Positions 18,937 to 29,421 of a stretch of DNA of 64,000 nucleotides are shown here, piece after piece (the first letter of the stretch is position 1; each line of letters opens with the position of its first letter). Under the pieces are notes generated by a model. The model did not search any database, had not been told where the DNA came from, and saw nothing but the letters and a program-made list of their open reading frames with translations. This DNA comes from Paenibacillus glycinis (GTDB taxonomy: Bacteria; Bacillota; Bacilli; Paenibacillales; Paenibacillaceae), in the NCBI RefSeq assembly GCF_009909185.1, contig NZ_JAAAMV010000001.1:864983-928982 (forward strand), given 5' to 3'. The position numbers and the translations under genes are program-made.

Positions 18937-19359
18937 TTAGCCTTTCGGAATTTCAACCCCGTTCAGGATGAGCTTGAAACGAATCTCGGCGCTCAAGGAA
19001 TCCGACACCGCGCAATACTTTTCTTTCCCCATTTCAATCGCCTTCCACACCCGATAATCCGGGATGTCGCCTTCCACGCGAAAGATCAGCTCGATGGCGG
19101 TGAAGCCCGACGGCGTTGTTTCCTTCCGAGTGCCGTCGGCTTCGATTTCGATGCTTCGGATCGAGCCGAGGAATTGATCCAATATCATCGTGACGTCGAT
19201 GCCGATGCAGCCAGCCAAGCCAGCCAGAACCAGCTCCATCGGAGTAGCGCCTTTGCCGTCGCCGCCGTAAGCCGGCGTCGCATCCATTTCGACCGGATAA
19301 CCGGACGCGCCGACGGACGTAAACAATCGTTTGCCGTTCCACGTAGTCGTAACCTTCAT
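18937..19359 (-). CDS. OsmC/Ohr-family protein
   Basis: 140 aa, the normal family length. GATPMELVLAGLAGCIGIDV carries the first reactive cysteine and EKYCAVSDSL the second, the pair used for peroxide reduction in OsmC/Ohr proteins. It is probably a cytoplasmic thiol peroxidase or a YhfA-type relative. It is monocistronic, flanked by terminators. Confidence 0.88.
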   Translation of the reverse strand: MKVTTTWNGKRLFTSVGASGYPVEMDATPAYGGDGKGATPMELVLAGLAGCIGIDVTMILDQFLGSIRSIEIEADGTRKETTPSGFTAIELIFRVEGDIPDYRVWKAIEMGKEKYCAVSDSLSAEIRFKLILNGVEIPKG

Positions 19360-19416
19360 GTGCGTTCAACCCACTTTCTTTTGGTAGATAATTAAGAATC
19401 CTGCATGTCGGAACGA

Positions 19417-20163
19417 TCAGCGTTCATTCAACTGATTCAAAAATTTCCGGGCTCTCTCCGATTGCGGATGTTGGAAAAACGCCTCCGGAGCCTGCTCCTC
19501 GACGATAATGCCGCCGTCCATGAAGAGGACCCGGTTCGCAACCTGACGGGCAAACTTCATCTCGTGCGTCACGACCGCCATCGTCATCCCTTCCCCTGCC
19601 AACTCGCGCATGACGGCCAGCACTTCGCCGACCAGCTCCGGATCAAGCGCCGAGGTCGGCTCGTCGAATAACATCACGGAAGGCTCCGTCGCCAGCGCGC
19701 GCGCGATGGCGACGCGCTGCTGCTGGCCGCCGGACAACCGGGACGGATACTGATCCCGCTTATCCGCCAAGCCTACTCGTTCCAGCAGCCGCATGCCGAT
19801 GCTTTCCGCTTCGGTTCGCGGCAGCTTCTTGACGATAAGCAAGGATTCGATGACGTTGCCAAGCACGGTTTTGTGCGGATACAGATTGAACTGCTGAAAC
19901 ACCATGCCGGTGTCTCGACGAATGTCCCGAAAGCTTGCCCGCTTCTTGCTTGCCGGCATATCCGCATCCACGCGGATGCCGTTCACTTCGAGAGATCCGC
20001 CGCTCGGATCCTCCAACCCGTTCAGACAACGAAGCAGCGTGCTTTTGCCTGAGCCGCTCGGTCCAAGCAATACGACGATCTCCTGGGCAGCGATCCGCAG
20101 GTCGATGCCTTTCAATACGTGCAAGTCATGAAAGGATTTAGATAATCCCGACGTTTGTATCAT
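19417..20163 (-). CDS. Polar amino-acid ABC transporter ATPase
   Basis: 248 aa. Walker [10 protein letters not shown], signature [15 protein letters not shown], Walker [15 protein letters not shown] and an H-loop in VVTHEM. It is of the GlnQ/TcyC type. Third gene of an SBP-permease-ATPase operon, 21 bp after the permease; GAGGTG precedes the ATG. The substrate is probably a polar amino acid or cystine. Confidence 0.94.
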   Translation of the reverse strand: MIQTSGLSKSFHDLHVLKGIDLRIAAQEIVVLLGPSGSGKSTLLRCLNGLEDPSGGSLEVNGIRVDADMPASKKRASFRDIRRDTGMVFQQFNLYPHKTVLGNVIESLLIVKKLPRTEAESIGMRLLERVGLADKRDQYPSRLSGGQQQRVAIARALATEPSVMLFDEPTSALDPELVGEVLAVMRELAGEGMTMAVVTHEMKFARQVANRVLFMDGGIIVEEQAPEAFFQHPQSERARKFLNQLNER

Positions 20164-20184
20164 GGTACGGTTTACACCTCGATC

Positions 20185-20829
20185 TTAGTAAGCCCTGGAC
20201 AACCGCTTCTCGATCGTCCCGAGTATCCATGAAAAGACGGTGCTCATGACCCAATACATGGCCCCGATCCCCAAATAAAAGGGCATATTGACAAAATACT
20301 GGGCAATCAACAGCTGAGCGGAGCGCACCAATTCCGTGACCGTAATCACGGAGACCAGCGCGGTTTCTTTCAGCATGCCGATAAAAGTGTTCCCGATCGG
20401 CGCGATCGCCACGCGCGCGGCTTGCGGGAAGATGATTCGCCGCAGCGTCTGCCAGCTCGACATGCCGGATGCATAGGCCGCCTCGGTCTGCCCCTTCGGG
20501 ATGGCAAGTATCGCGCCCCGGAATGTCTCGGACAGGTAAGCGCCGACATTCACGCTGAGCGCCGCGCAAGCCGCGGTCAGCGGTCCAAGGGTGATTCCGT
20601 AGTCCACCAGCCCGTAATACACCACTAATATTTGCACCAACGCAGGCGTTCCCCGGATAACGGAAACATAACCGCGCGCCAACCAGCGGATCGGGCGATT
20701 CCCCTTCAGTCGGGCTACCGCGACCACGATGCCGATCATAAGCCCGAAGCACATCGAGATGACCGTGATCAGCAAGGTATAGTAGGCGCCTTTCAACAAG
20801 AAGAAGAGGTTGTCCCCTACCAGATTCAT
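20185..20829 (-). CDS. Polar amino-acid ABC transporter permease
   Basis: 214 aa. The ATG at 20829 follows AAAGGGGAA; open sequence upstream of it is out of character and is not included. HisM-type integral membrane protein with about five TM segments. The EAA loop that docks with the ATPase reads SETFRGAILAIPKGQTEAAYA. Confidence 0.93.
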   Translation of the reverse strand: MNLVGDNLFFLLKGAYYTLLITVISMCFGLMIGIVVAVARLKGNRPIRWLARGYVSVIRGTPALVQILVVYYGLVDYGITLGPLTAACAALSVNVGAYLSETFRGAILAIPKGQTEAAYASGMSSWQTLRRIIFPQAARVAIAPIGNTFIGMLKETALVSVITVTELVRSAQLLIAQYFVNMPFYLGIGAMYWVMSTVFSWILGTIEKRLSRAY

Positions 20830-20914
20830 ATGATTGAAGTTCCCCTTTGTTTTCGCTTGTCTCGTCGCGCGGCTGCCATGGCGTCGCCACCGCGGCGCCT
20901 GCCCGCTCCCCCGG

Positions 20915-21799
20915 TTACTTCGCCGGCGGCTCCTCGCCGAACCATTTCTTGAAAATGGCGTTGTACGTGCCGTCAGCCTGCATGTCCGCGAGCGCCTTAT
21001 CCAGCGCGGCCAAAAATTCCGGGTTGTTCTTGCGAACGGCAATGCCGGCTTGGTCGGACTTGATCGCCGTCCCGACGGCTTTGATTTTGAAGCCGTTCTT
21101 GTCCACGATCGGCTTAAGCGCGTATAGATTGTTGATCGTGGCATCGATGCGGCCGGCGTTCAGATCCTGCAAGGACGTGATCACGTCATCGTAGGTTTTG
21201 ATCGTGAATTTGCCCACCTTCGGAAGCACTTCGTTGCGCAGGTACGTCTCGTCGTTCGTGCCGAGGCCGACCCCGATATTTTTGCCTTTGAAATCCTCCA
21301 GCTTCGTAATGTCGTCGTTCGCTTGGCGAACGATGATTTTGACTTCATTGGTGATGTAGGGCTGCGTAAAGTCAATCTGCTTCTTGCGTTCGTCCGTGAT
21401 CGTGACTTGGCTGATGATCGCGTCGATCTTGCTTGCCTGCAGGCTCGGGATCAAGCCGGAAAATTCTTGCGCGGCGAACTCCGCTTTAACGCCCAGGCGC
21501 TTCGCGACGTCTTTGGCGATGTCGGCGTCGAAACCGTCGATTTCCTTCTTGTCGTTCAAGAAATTATAAGGCGCGTAGGTCCCCATCAGACCGACCTTCA
21601 TCACGCCCGAAGCTTTGATCTGGTCCAGCAAATTCTTGGTCTCGCCGGCCGGCGCCGTGCTGCCGGATTGGTTGTTCGGCGAAGCATTCGACGGCTCCTG
21701 CGAATCGTTGGATTTGGAGCCGCACCCCGCCAATGCCAGTACGAGAAGCAAGACGGCGGACAGAACAAGAAACGGTGTTTTTTTGGATTGATGCAGCAT
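20915..21799 (-). CDS. Amino-acid ABC transporter substrate-binding lipoprotein
   Basis: 294 aa. The start is taken at MLHQSKK because GAGGAGAG precedes it; an in-frame ATG 51 bp upstream lacks this. The lipobox is LALAGC. The mature part is a family-3 solute-binding protein (MKVGLMGTYAPYNFLN, EIDGFDADIAKDVAKRLG, VTITDERKKQIDFTQPYI). It captures a polar amino acid outside the membrane for the two downstream proteins. Confidence 0.93.
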   Translation of the reverse strand: MLHQSKKTPFLVLSAVLLLVLALAGCGSKSNDSQEPSNASPNNQSGSTAPAGETKNLLDQIKASGVMKVGLMGTYAPYNFLNDKKEIDGFDADIAKDVAKRLGVKAEFAAQEFSGLIPSLQASKIDAIISQVTITDERKKQIDFTQPYITNEVKIIVRQANDDITKLEDFKGKNIGVGLGTNDETYLRNEVLPKVGKFTIKTYDDVITSLQDLNAGRIDATINNLYALKPIVDKNGFKIKAVGTAIKSDQAGIAVRKNNPEFLAALDKALADMQADGTYNAIFKKWFGEEPPAK

Positions 21800-21921
21800 T
21801 TGAATTCTCTCCTCTATATTTTTGTATAAATTGCCCAAAGTTACGTTCAACCATCCCTAGGCAGCGTTTTTTTAGCCAGCTCCCCCGGAAACGCTCCCGA
21901 ACTGCTTAGCCTTAGCGACAA

Positions 21922-21953
21922 TAAAAAACCTTCGATGAGTGGCATCGAAGGTT
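21922..21953 (-). terminator. Terminator after the DinB-family gene
   Basis: On the minus strand AACCTTCGATG pairs with CATCGAAGGTT and is followed by TTTTTT, 29 bp past the stop. Confidence 0.85.
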
Positions 21954-21981
21954 TCGTTGTTGTTTAGCCATTTCTAGCTTA

Positions 21982-22461
21982 TTATTTTACGTTCAAGTCC
22001 ACGTAGAACGGTGCATCGGTCACGCCTAGCTCGCGAGCATAGACGAAAAGCTGCCCTTTGTGATGTGCCTCGTGCGCGATCAGGCGATGGTACATTTCTT
22101 CGATCGGCTCCGTGACGTCGACACCGTTAATGTTGATCGTGGCAATTTGTTGAAGATCGGAATCGGCGTAGGACGCCAGTTTTTGCTCCGTGACTTCGGT
22201 GAGACGTTTGACAAGCTCGCGCGCTTCCGGCAGCGTCGAAGGAACCGGCGGGATGTTCATGTCGCGCTTCTCGATTTGGGCGAAAAAGAACTCGGGCGTC
22301 CAGGCGAGATGATGCACCAGGTCCAGCGTGGTCCAACCGCCTTCCCACGGACGCCAATGGCCGCTCGAATCAGGCAGTTTAGCCACGAGTGCTATCAGGC
22401 TGTTGTGGTGCATTTTCCAGCCTTTCATAATTTTTTGGGCTGCCGACAGTTGTATGTTCAT
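21982..22461 (-). CDS. DinB-family putative metal-dependent protein
   Basis: 159 aa. The ATG at 22461 is chosen because TAGGAGG lies upstream (an ATG 24 bp earlier is also in frame). Four-helix DinB/YfiT-like fold, with a His triad suggested by VHHLAW (about 48) and HEAHHKGQL (about 130). Family members include bacillithiol transferases and many uncharacterised proteins; the substrate here is unknown. Monocistronic. Confidence 0.85.
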   Translation of the reverse strand: MNIQLSAAQKIMKGWKMHHNSLIALVAKLPDSSGHWRPWEGGWTTLDLVHHLAWTPEFFFAQIEKRDMNIPPVPSTLPEARELVKRLTEVTEQKLASYADSDLQQIATININGVDVTEPIEEMYHRLIAHEAHHKGQLFVYARELGVTDAPFYVDLNVK

Positions 22462-22581
22462 ATGAATGCCTCCTAAAGTTTTCAAATAAATACAGGTGCC
22501 AAGAATAGGGTACTGATCGTCCTCTGCGATAGCTGGACTAAACGATGTTTCGGAACTCAGTCAGATTGCTGAATCCGCTGC

Positions 22582-25500
22582 TTACGCTTCAAGATGAAGT
22601 CCAAGACTAACGGAAAGTGCGCGCAAAATCAGCGTAACCGATTCTTCACGAGAGGCTTGCTCATTTGGCGCGAATGTATGATCGTTCCTGCCTTTCACGA
22701 CGCCGGCCTCGGCAACAGCCTCGATATTCTTAACCGCCCAATGGTTGTCCACATCTTTGAAAGAGCTCGTCCGGGCCGCTTGGCCAAAATCAATGACTTT
22801 CGCGAGAATCGTAACGATCTCAGCCCGCGTAATCGGTTGGTTTGGCCTAAACGTGCCATCTCCGTAGCCGTCAATGAAATCATAGGATTTCAAAGCCTGG
22901 ATCGATTTCAACGCCCAATGCTTCTCCGCATCGGCAAACGTCGCCGTATCTGCGGCTGCTTGAAGTCCTAGCGCATTAGCAAGCATCGATGCGAACTCCG
23001 CGCGGGTGATGGATGCCTTCGGATGGAAGGAGCCGTCCGCGTACCCTTTCACGAAACCGATCTTGGTCGCCAGCTTGATTGCATCGGAACTCCATGAGGA
23101 AGGAGATACGTCGCCGTAGCTTACCTCGGCGGGCTCTGCCAGTGCCTGCTCCAGCTTCACCTTCACCGCACCAGCATCCACTGCTTTACTCACAACGGGA
23201 TGAGCCGGCGATGGTTCCGGCGTTGGCGTTGGCGTTGGTTCTGGTTCCGGGGCCGGTGCAGGGCCAGGATCCGCCGGAATCGGACCGGAAGAGCCGCCAG
23301 CCGATACCTCGACATTCAACCGTTCCGTAAATCCGTTATAGAATACGGTTATTTTGGCCGTGCCGGGTCTGATCCCGGTCACTTTCCCATCATTCGTAAC
23401 CGTGGCTACTTCCGGATTTTTCGATTGGAAATACGCATATTGCGTAACGTCTTCGGTCGTGGAGTCGCTAAGCGTTTGCGTCGCCGTTAATTGCTTCTCC
23501 TGGCCTACCTGCAATGCCGTCAGTTGAGGCGTAATATCGAGCGAAGTCGTTAACGGCGGCGCATCGGAATACGTAACGATAACAGGAATTCGCTCCGCTT
23601 CGCCTTGATAGATGGCATTCACGACCATTCCGCCTTTGTAATACGTTCCGTGCAGCTTGCCCTCCTCGTTGAAATCGGCAATAAGCGGGTTACCGACTTG
23701 CCATTGCAGATCTTCATTATTCATCGCGGTAACGGTGCCATCGCTATAGATGCCATTGATGACCGGGGTGCCTTCGTCTTCTTTTTTATTCAATATGAAG
23801 TAGGTTGGATCCGCGCTCAGCTTCAACAATTTCGGTTGAATCGGATTTTTCGTAACGGTAACGTCGAATTGAATCGTCTTTCCGTTGTACGCGCCCGTTA
23901 CAGTCGTCGTGCCCTCTGTCGTGCCCGCTATGAATCGCACATCGTTCGGCACGTTGTAATCATACAATAAGCCCACGATGCTATCGTCGCCGACCGTCCA
24001 TTGGATGAAACGGTCGAGGTCCTCTTTATGTTCGTTGGACAGCTCGTCAAGATAGACTTCCTCCAGTTGAATGAATGAGGATAGTTGAGGATTGATTTCC
24101 ACCTTGTAATGGCCCTCCGCCACGAATGCCGCGTCAGCCTCGATTCGCTGCAAATCAACCACTTGCAGCTGCAACGTTGCTTGATACGTAATCCCGTAAT
24201 GGACATAGGTGTACGTAGCCGTCACATCCCCGGCTGCAATGCCTTCCAATGACCCGTCCGGATTCGCCTTCGCGACATTGGGCTTATCAAAGCTCCACGC
24301 GCCGCCCAAATCTTGAACGGCTCCGCCTTCCGAATCGACGGCTACCGGTTCCAGCAAGTACGGCTGACCGTCGTACAGTCTAATCGTGTCTCCCGAAGCA
24401 TAAATGCCCGATCCTTCGGATTGCGGATCGATGAATTGCGTTGCAACAAGATCAAGTTCATCCTGCTTCTCCGTTACCGATACATTGAGTTCAAGCGTCG
24501 GAAAACTGTCATAGGCGATCGAGACGGTGGTTTTCCCGCGCTTCGGAATTTCCGTATAGTCGCTGCCTGTGGAAACGCCGACGATATTCATCTCGCCATC
24601 GTCTTCCGCCACATCCGCGATCGTCGGATCGAAAGATGACCATGCGGCTGCAGTACTGACATCCGCTGTCGTGCCGTCGCTCTTGACGGCCAGCAGTTGA
24701 ACAGGGAACTTCTCGCCCTTCTCGATTCTGACGTTCGTCGTGGACACCAGCAGCGCGACAGTCGTCGGATCAGCTGCTTCCGCGCTTTGATCCGGGATAC
24801 GAACATTGGATGAAACGTCTCCGTCCCGCACGGCAACGCGTACGATAACGATCGCGCCATCCAGCGCCAGCTGCACGGAAGTTGAACCCGGCCCGACTGG
24901 CGTAAGCACGCCGTCGGTCACTTGGACAACGCTCGCATCCTTCGTCGTCCAAGCTCCTTTCGTCGTCACGTCGGCCGTCGTTCCGTCTTGATAGCCGGCT
25001 TGCACGGTAACCGCATGCGCGCCGCTTCCCGCTTCCAGCATGACGTCCGGTTCGCTGACCTTCAAGCTCGTGATTGACGCGGGCGCTTCAGGAAGCACGG
25101 ATGCTCGCGTGCCGGCGACATTCACGGTAACGGACGTCGACTGTCCTCCATATCCAACATCGATCGTCGTCGTACCCGCACCGACTGCCCGCACGACGCC
25201 ATGATCGGAAACAACAGCAACCTGCGGATCCTTCGACGTGTATGAAGACACCTGCGTCTTATCGAGTTTCGTTTGATCGTCGAGCGTGGCCTCTACTTGA
25301 AGCTGATGCTCTGCTCCGGCTTGGAGATCGAGCGCAGCGGTCGCCACGTCTAACGCAGCCGACTTTCGTTGATCGGCTTGCTTGACGATAACGGGAATAT
25401 AGACCGGCCAACCGTAATAAGTGCCTCTCAGAATCGCAGAGCCTGCCGACTCCGCAACGACTTCGCCATTACCCGACAGATTCGCGACAGTCGGGTCCGA

Positions 25501-26994
25501 AATCGCCCAGTCGGATTCGCTTAGCTGATCCGTAATATCCTCCACCAGACCGTCGCTGTAGATCGCCTTGATCGTCGGCAATCCGACCGGCTTGCCGTCT
25601 GTAATGGTGTAGTGGTCAGGCTCGGCTACCAGATTGAGCAGCGGAGCCTTCACTGCATTCGATACCGTTACTTTGAATTCGATTTTATAATCCAAATACG
25701 TGCCTCTGATCGTAGTCGTGCCTTCCTTAGAACCCGCGTAGATTCGTCCGTAATTCGCAATCGTGGCGATGGACTTGTCTTCTACCGTCCATTCGATGTC
25801 GCTCGTGATCTCATCCACGGTATTTTCGCCTCTGAGGCCCTCGTCATAGACCCCCTGAATGCTGGTCTCTTGGTAGGAACGCGAATGCAGGATGACCGGC
25901 TCATCCAGCGGCACCGTGAACCCTTGATAATCCGTGCGCACCAGCTTGATTGGACCGCCGACAAAGACAAGCGCCGCATCGATGCCCAGCCCGTCATCGT
26001 ACCCCTCTTCCCCTGGCGTTCCGACTGGAGCGGTCACTTTGTATTCGAAATAAATATAAGCTTTCCCCTTGCCTACGGGCGTAACTACGCCGTTCGCGTC
26101 CACCTTCGCAACCTTCTCGTCCGACGAATACCAGCGGCCGAATGCCGTGATATCGAACAGATCCTTATCGGTAAAGGACAGATCCGCGTACAGCTTGTAC
26201 GGCGCATCCGTCACGAGGAGCTTAAGCAGGTTGCTCGTCAATCGCAGGCTCTCGGTCATGTCATTTATAATGCGATCCTTCTGCACCATGACCGAAATCG
26301 ATAACGCGGGCAGATCGCCGTACTTCACCTTGATCGAAGTCGCTGCGCCCGTCTTCAGCCCTTTAATGATTCCGTTCCGAACCGTCGCCACCGTAGGATC
26401 TTCCGAAGTCCATACGGCGTCATCCGTAATATCGATCGTTTGGCCGTCCGAGTAAGTGCCTCGCAGTTTGACCGGATAGATGGTGTCCGTTTCTACGGCC
26501 AAGTTCAACGTCGTTAGGAAAAAAGCAACGAACGTAGGCTCGTCCGCCCCCGCTTCTTCCGGCGTTTCGGCTTCCGGCGCAGCCGTGACCTTAACCGCGA
26601 TATTCACGACGGCGTCTTTAAGATTCAGCAGAACCTGCGCGGTCCCGACCGCGACAGCCGTAATCTTGCCGTCCGCCACCACGGCGACTGCCGGGTTGGA
26701 GGATGTCCATGCTCCTTGCGTCGTGACATCCTTGATCGAACCGTCTTTGTACTTCGCTTCGACGGTTACGTCATGCGCGCCTTCGCCTAAGGCGAGCGTT
26801 ACTTTGCTCTCGCTTGGCGTAAGCGTGTCGAACTGCGCCGACTGTACATTGTGTTCCTGTTGGGTCGGATTTGGCGGTTCAATGCCTATTCCGATATCCG
26901 AGGAAGCATGAACCAAGCTGCTGAAGAGTGAACCAATTAGAGCAACGACGAGGAATGATGAGATAATGCGTCTAGCAGCTTTTCGAAATGACAT
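22582..26994 (-). CDS. Giant secreted Ig-like (Big_2-type) protein with three SLH domains
   Basis: 1470 aa; GGAGGTAGG precedes the ATG. A signal peptide (about 1-30) is followed by at least eleven bacterial-Ig-like modules of about 90 residues. Each carries the Big_2 signatures 'SDG/KDGS.. DVT..A.W.S.DP.VA.V...G...G...G.A.I...Y'. The mature first third and last third resemble each other, which suggests internal duplication. After a Pro/Thr-rich linker (PAPEPEPTPTPTPEPSP) come three SLH domains at about 1296-1345, 1353-1405 and 1413-1462 (ITRAEFASML, ITRAEIVTIL, ASREESVTLI). It is a wall-attached stalk or adhesin. No catalytic domain was seen. Confidence 0.92.
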   Translation of the reverse strand: MSFRKAARRIISSFLVVALIGSLFSSLVHASSDIGIGIEPPNPTQQEHNVQSAQFDTLTPSESKVTLALGEGAHDVTVEAKYKDGSIKDVTTQGAWTSSNPAVAVVADGKITAVAVGTAQVLLNLKDAVVNIAVKVTAAPEAETPEEAGADEPTFVAFFLTTLNLAVETDTIYPVKLRGTYSDGQTIDITDDAVWTSEDPTVATVRNGIIKGLKTGAATSIKVKYGDLPALSISVMVQKDRIINDMTESLRLTSNLLKLLVTDAPYKLYADLSFTDKDLFDITAFGRWYSSDEKVAKVDANGVVTPVGKGKAYIYFEYKVTAPVGTPGEEGYDDGLGIDAALVFVGGPIKLVRTDYQGFTVPLDEPVILHSRSYQETSIQGVYDEGLRGENTVDEITSDIEWTVEDKSIATIANYGRIYAGSKEGTTTIRGTYLDYKIEFKVTVSNAVKAPLLNLVAEPDHYTITDGKPVGLPTIKAIYSDGLVEDITDQLSESDWAISDPTVANLSGNGEVVAESAGSAILRGTYYGWPVYIPVIVKQADQRKSAALDVATAALDLQAGAEHQLQVEATLDDQTKLDKTQVSSYTSKDPQVAVVSDHGVVRAVGAGTTTIDVGYGGQSTSVTVNVAGTRASVLPEAPASITSLKVSEPDVMLEAGSGAHAVTVQAGYQDGTTADVTTKGAWTTKDASVVQVTDGVLTPVGPGSTSVQLALDGAIVIVRVAVRDGDVSSNVRIPDQSAEAADPTTVALLVSTTNVRIEKGEKFPVQLLAVKSDGTTADVSTAAAWSSFDPTIADVAEDDGEMNIVGVSTGSDYTEIPKRGKTTVSIAYDSFPTLELNVSVTEKQDELDLVATQFIDPQSEGSGIYASGDTIRLYDGQPYLLEPVAVDSEGGAVQDLGGAWSFDKPNVAKANPDGSLEGIAAGDVTATYTYVHYGITYQATLQLQVVDLQRIEADAAFVAEGHYKVEINPQLSSFIQLEEVYLDELSNEHKEDLDRFIQWTVGDDSIVGLLYDYNVPNDVRFIAGTTEGTTTVTGAYNGKTIQFDVTVTKNPIQPKLLKLSADPTYFILNKKEDEGTPVINGIYSDGTVTAMNNEDLQWQVGNPLIADFNEEGKLHGTYYKGGMVVNAIYQGEAERIPVIVTYSDAPPLTTSLDITPQLTALQVGQEKQLTATQTLSDSTTEDVTQYAYFQSKNPEVATVTNDGKVTGIRPGTAKITVFYNGFTERLNVEVSAGGSSGPIPADPGPAPAPEPEPTPTPTPEPSPAHPVVSKAVDAGAVKVKLEQALAEPAEVSYGDVSPSSWSSDAIKLATKIGFVKGYADGSFHPKASITRAEFASMLANALGLQAAADTATFADAEKHWALKSIQALKSYDFIDGYGDGTFRPNQPITRAEIVTILAKVIDFGQAARTSSFKDVDNHWAVKNIEAVAEAGVVKGRNDHTFAPNEQASREESVTLILRALSVSLGLHLEA

Positions 26995-27444
26995 GAACCT
27001 ACCTCCGACAGCTTATTTATATGAATCACTCCAATACCGGAATGTACATATCAAGACGGGTAAGCCATAGAAATCTGTTTCGATTGCGGGCATAAGAGAT
27101 AAATAAAGCCGATTACCGAGTTCTGTCGGAATCAGCTTTCGCGATGCTCGAGCGAATGATTGCCCTCGCTACGGCGACGAGGAAATCGAGTTGGCCGCTC
27201 ATCGCCCAAGATATTTTATCGTAATCAAGTAGAGGCATAAATTAACAGAATTTTCACATGGATTTATTGTAAGGTTTTCTCTCCTATTCAACAAATTACG
27301 AAATCATAGGATGCATATAAGGTTATTTATAAACCGTCCCAGTATGCTTGGAGGCACGGCGCGCATTGCGGGAGAGCTTGTTCGCAGCGATTACATCGAA
27401 GGATTGGGCAAGATGTGGAGGGTGACGGCGAAGACGAGAACCAC
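26995..27444. other. Intergenic region, no gene seen
   Basis: About 450 bp upstream of the giant SLH protein. It must hold its promoter, but I could not place one with confidence and saw no coding frame worth reporting. Confidence 0.5.
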
Positions 27445-27939
27445 TCATTTTTCTGAATCGGCGGAGCCACGCGCATTGCCCAATCGACTTCTCGAGGTTT
27501 GCATATTCCTGGATACCGGGATATGATTCCCTGCCTTGCCCAATCCGAACTTGGGCATATTGTTATACACGCACTCGAAATCTCCAAGCTCAACCCTGTA
27601 GGTTTCATGGAAAATGCCTACCGCTCCGTTTGCGCTGATGGTTTTGTTATACGAATCCCAAGTCTTTAAGTGCAGTTCTCCACGCGCGTATTTCTCGAGC
27701 TGATCGTAGCTTCTCCAATACTGAACGACGGTCAAGATTCTCCCGTTTCTGGACAGCTCCGCGGATAAAAATCCGGTTTCGGGATTTTGCGTCAGCTCTA
27801 TGATCATCGCGCGCATGGCTTTGGATACCGGTATCCATTTATGAACGGCCAAGTAACGGTTGATTCGCATGCCGATGATGAAAACAACAAAGGATTTATC
27901 CATTTCGACCGTATATCTGCCTTGCATCACATGCTTCAT
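27445..27939 (-). CDS. DUF4188-family protein (putative monooxygenase-like)
   Basis: 164 aa, starting at the ATG preceded by AAAGGAGTGATC. The conserved DUF4188 features are GRYTVEMDKSFVVFIIGMRI near the N-terminus, GFLSAELSRNGR, VQYWRSYDQLEKYAR and GIFHETYRV. Members have a dimeric alpha-beta barrel fold and are often labelled monooxygenases; activity is unproven. It lies 23 bp downstream of a LysR gene and is probably its co-transcribed target. Confidence 0.8.
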   Translation of the reverse strand: MKHVMQGRYTVEMDKSFVVFIIGMRINRYLAVHKWIPVSKAMRAMIIELTQNPETGFLSAELSRNGRILTVVQYWRSYDQLEKYARGELHLKTWDSYNKTISANGAVGIFHETYRVELGDFECVYNNMPKFGLGKAGNHIPVSRNMQTSRSRLGNARGSADSEK

Positions 27940-27962
27940 TTCGATCACTCCTTTTTGAGGGT

Positions 27963-28904
27963 TTAAATGTTACCGGGCATCTGGAACTTGCGATCGTCGA
28001 GTAAAATCTGCTTCAGATAGTCAATGACGGTTGCGTATGCATCGGAATCGGAAAAGGCGATATGAATCGGGATCTCGATTGTTTCCGCGAGTGGAACCAT
28101 GCGCAGTCGGGGATATTGTTGCGGCAGCAGGATACCGCTTAAGGCGGGCATGATCGAATAGCCTTGACCGCTGGCGAGCATTCCCATCAACGTCGACATT
28201 TCATTCGCGAGGTGAAACCGCTCGGGAATTTGTCCGAACATGGCTTGCCATGCCAATTTTAGCTTGTCGTAAATCTTCATCGCGTAACGCTCGCATAATA
28301 CGAACGGCACGTCGCTGAACAGGGCTGCATTGCTAAAATCTTTCTCTATTTCGCCGTAATGCGCAGCATCGTAAAACAATGCCAATCGGTCCATCGCCAA
28401 CGGGTAAGAGCGTACGGGCGGTCCTTCCTCCTGCCAGATGAAAATGGCGACATCCATCCCTCCGTTGCCAAGCAAATCCAGCATCGGCTGCAAGGGCCTT
28501 GATATATAGTGACAATTCAATTCAGGGAAATGGCGGCGTATTTCGGGTATGACTCGCTCGATAAGAAACGGTACGAGCATTTCTTCAGTGCCGATTATCA
28601 ACCGCTTTTCGCTTAGTATTTGGCTGATTTCCGATCCTGTTGTTTGCGAGATTTGATTAAAATAGGACACCGCCGTGTTAAGGTCTTGCACGCACTGAGT
28701 GGCGACGTACGCGAAGTATTGTCCTTCGTCGGTCAATCGTATGCCGCTCCAGTTGCGATCCAGAAGCGTAAATCCAAGTTCATTTTCCAATTTGCGAAGC
28801 CTTATGCTCAAGGTCGGTTGCGTGATATGTAATTTTTTGGATGCTTTACTTATGCTTCCTTCAAGCGCGACCGTTAAGAATGAATACAAATTCTCCAGAT
28901 TCAT
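27963..28904 (-). CDS. LysR-family transcriptional regulator
   Basis: 313 aa from the ATG at 28904 (AAAGGAGGGAATT upstream; open sequence before it is not LysR-like). The HTH is LENLYSFLTVALEGSISKAS through THAT-type TQPTLSIRLRKLENELG. A type-2 periplasmic-binding-like effector domain follows (about 90-300). It may regulate the downstream DUF4188 gene or itself. Confidence 0.92.
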   Translation of the reverse strand: MNLENLYSFLTVALEGSISKASKKLHITQPTLSIRLRKLENELGFTLLDRNWSGIRLTDEGQYFAYVATQCVQDLNTAVSYFNQISQTTGSEISQILSEKRLIIGTEEMLVPFLIERVIPEIRRHFPELNCHYISRPLQPMLDLLGNGGMDVAIFIWQEEGPPVRSYPLAMDRLALFYDAAHYGEIEKDFSNAALFSDVPFVLCERYAMKIYDKLKLAWQAMFGQIPERFHLANEMSTLMGMLASGQGYSIMPALSGILLPQQYPRLRMVPLAETIEIPIHIAFSDSDAYATVIDYLKQILLDDRKFQMPGNI

Positions 28905-29421
28905 CCTACGTACAATTCCCTCCTTTATCATCGATGCGGACGGACAAAACCTTACCATATCATTTTCAAATCGCCTCCGTTTCATACTTTCTCTTTGTCG
29001 ATGCACGCTTGCCTCCGAACCGTGCGTTTTCGAGCGCAGCCATAAAAAATGCAAAAAAAGAAATCCATCGTTTATGGTTAAACGAGGATTTCTCTACAAT
29101 CCGAGAAACTTCACATTCCGGTAAACATGACACGAAAAGCCATGCCGTTGTTGAGACAAATCAGTGCCCATAAACGGATGGTTAGCAGAAAGAAAATTTT
29201 ATCCGGTGGCCACGCGGCTATAGTTTAGTGTTCGTTGAACGTAAGGAATGGATTCGAATCGTTCCGCCTACAAGAAGAATCTTATCACATAACCGGTCAG
29301 CATAAGTTATTGAAACTATTTATAGCCCGGTTTACCCGTACGCGGATTCAAAATTTAAACGAACGGTTGAATAATAGAACACGTTGTCTAAATAAGTGTT
29401 TATACTCCGGAGGCTGATTAC
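28905..29421. other. Intergenic region, no gene seen
   Basis: About 515 bp between the divergent LysR gene and a small membrane-protein gene. Only short unconvincing frames are present. Confidence 0.5.
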
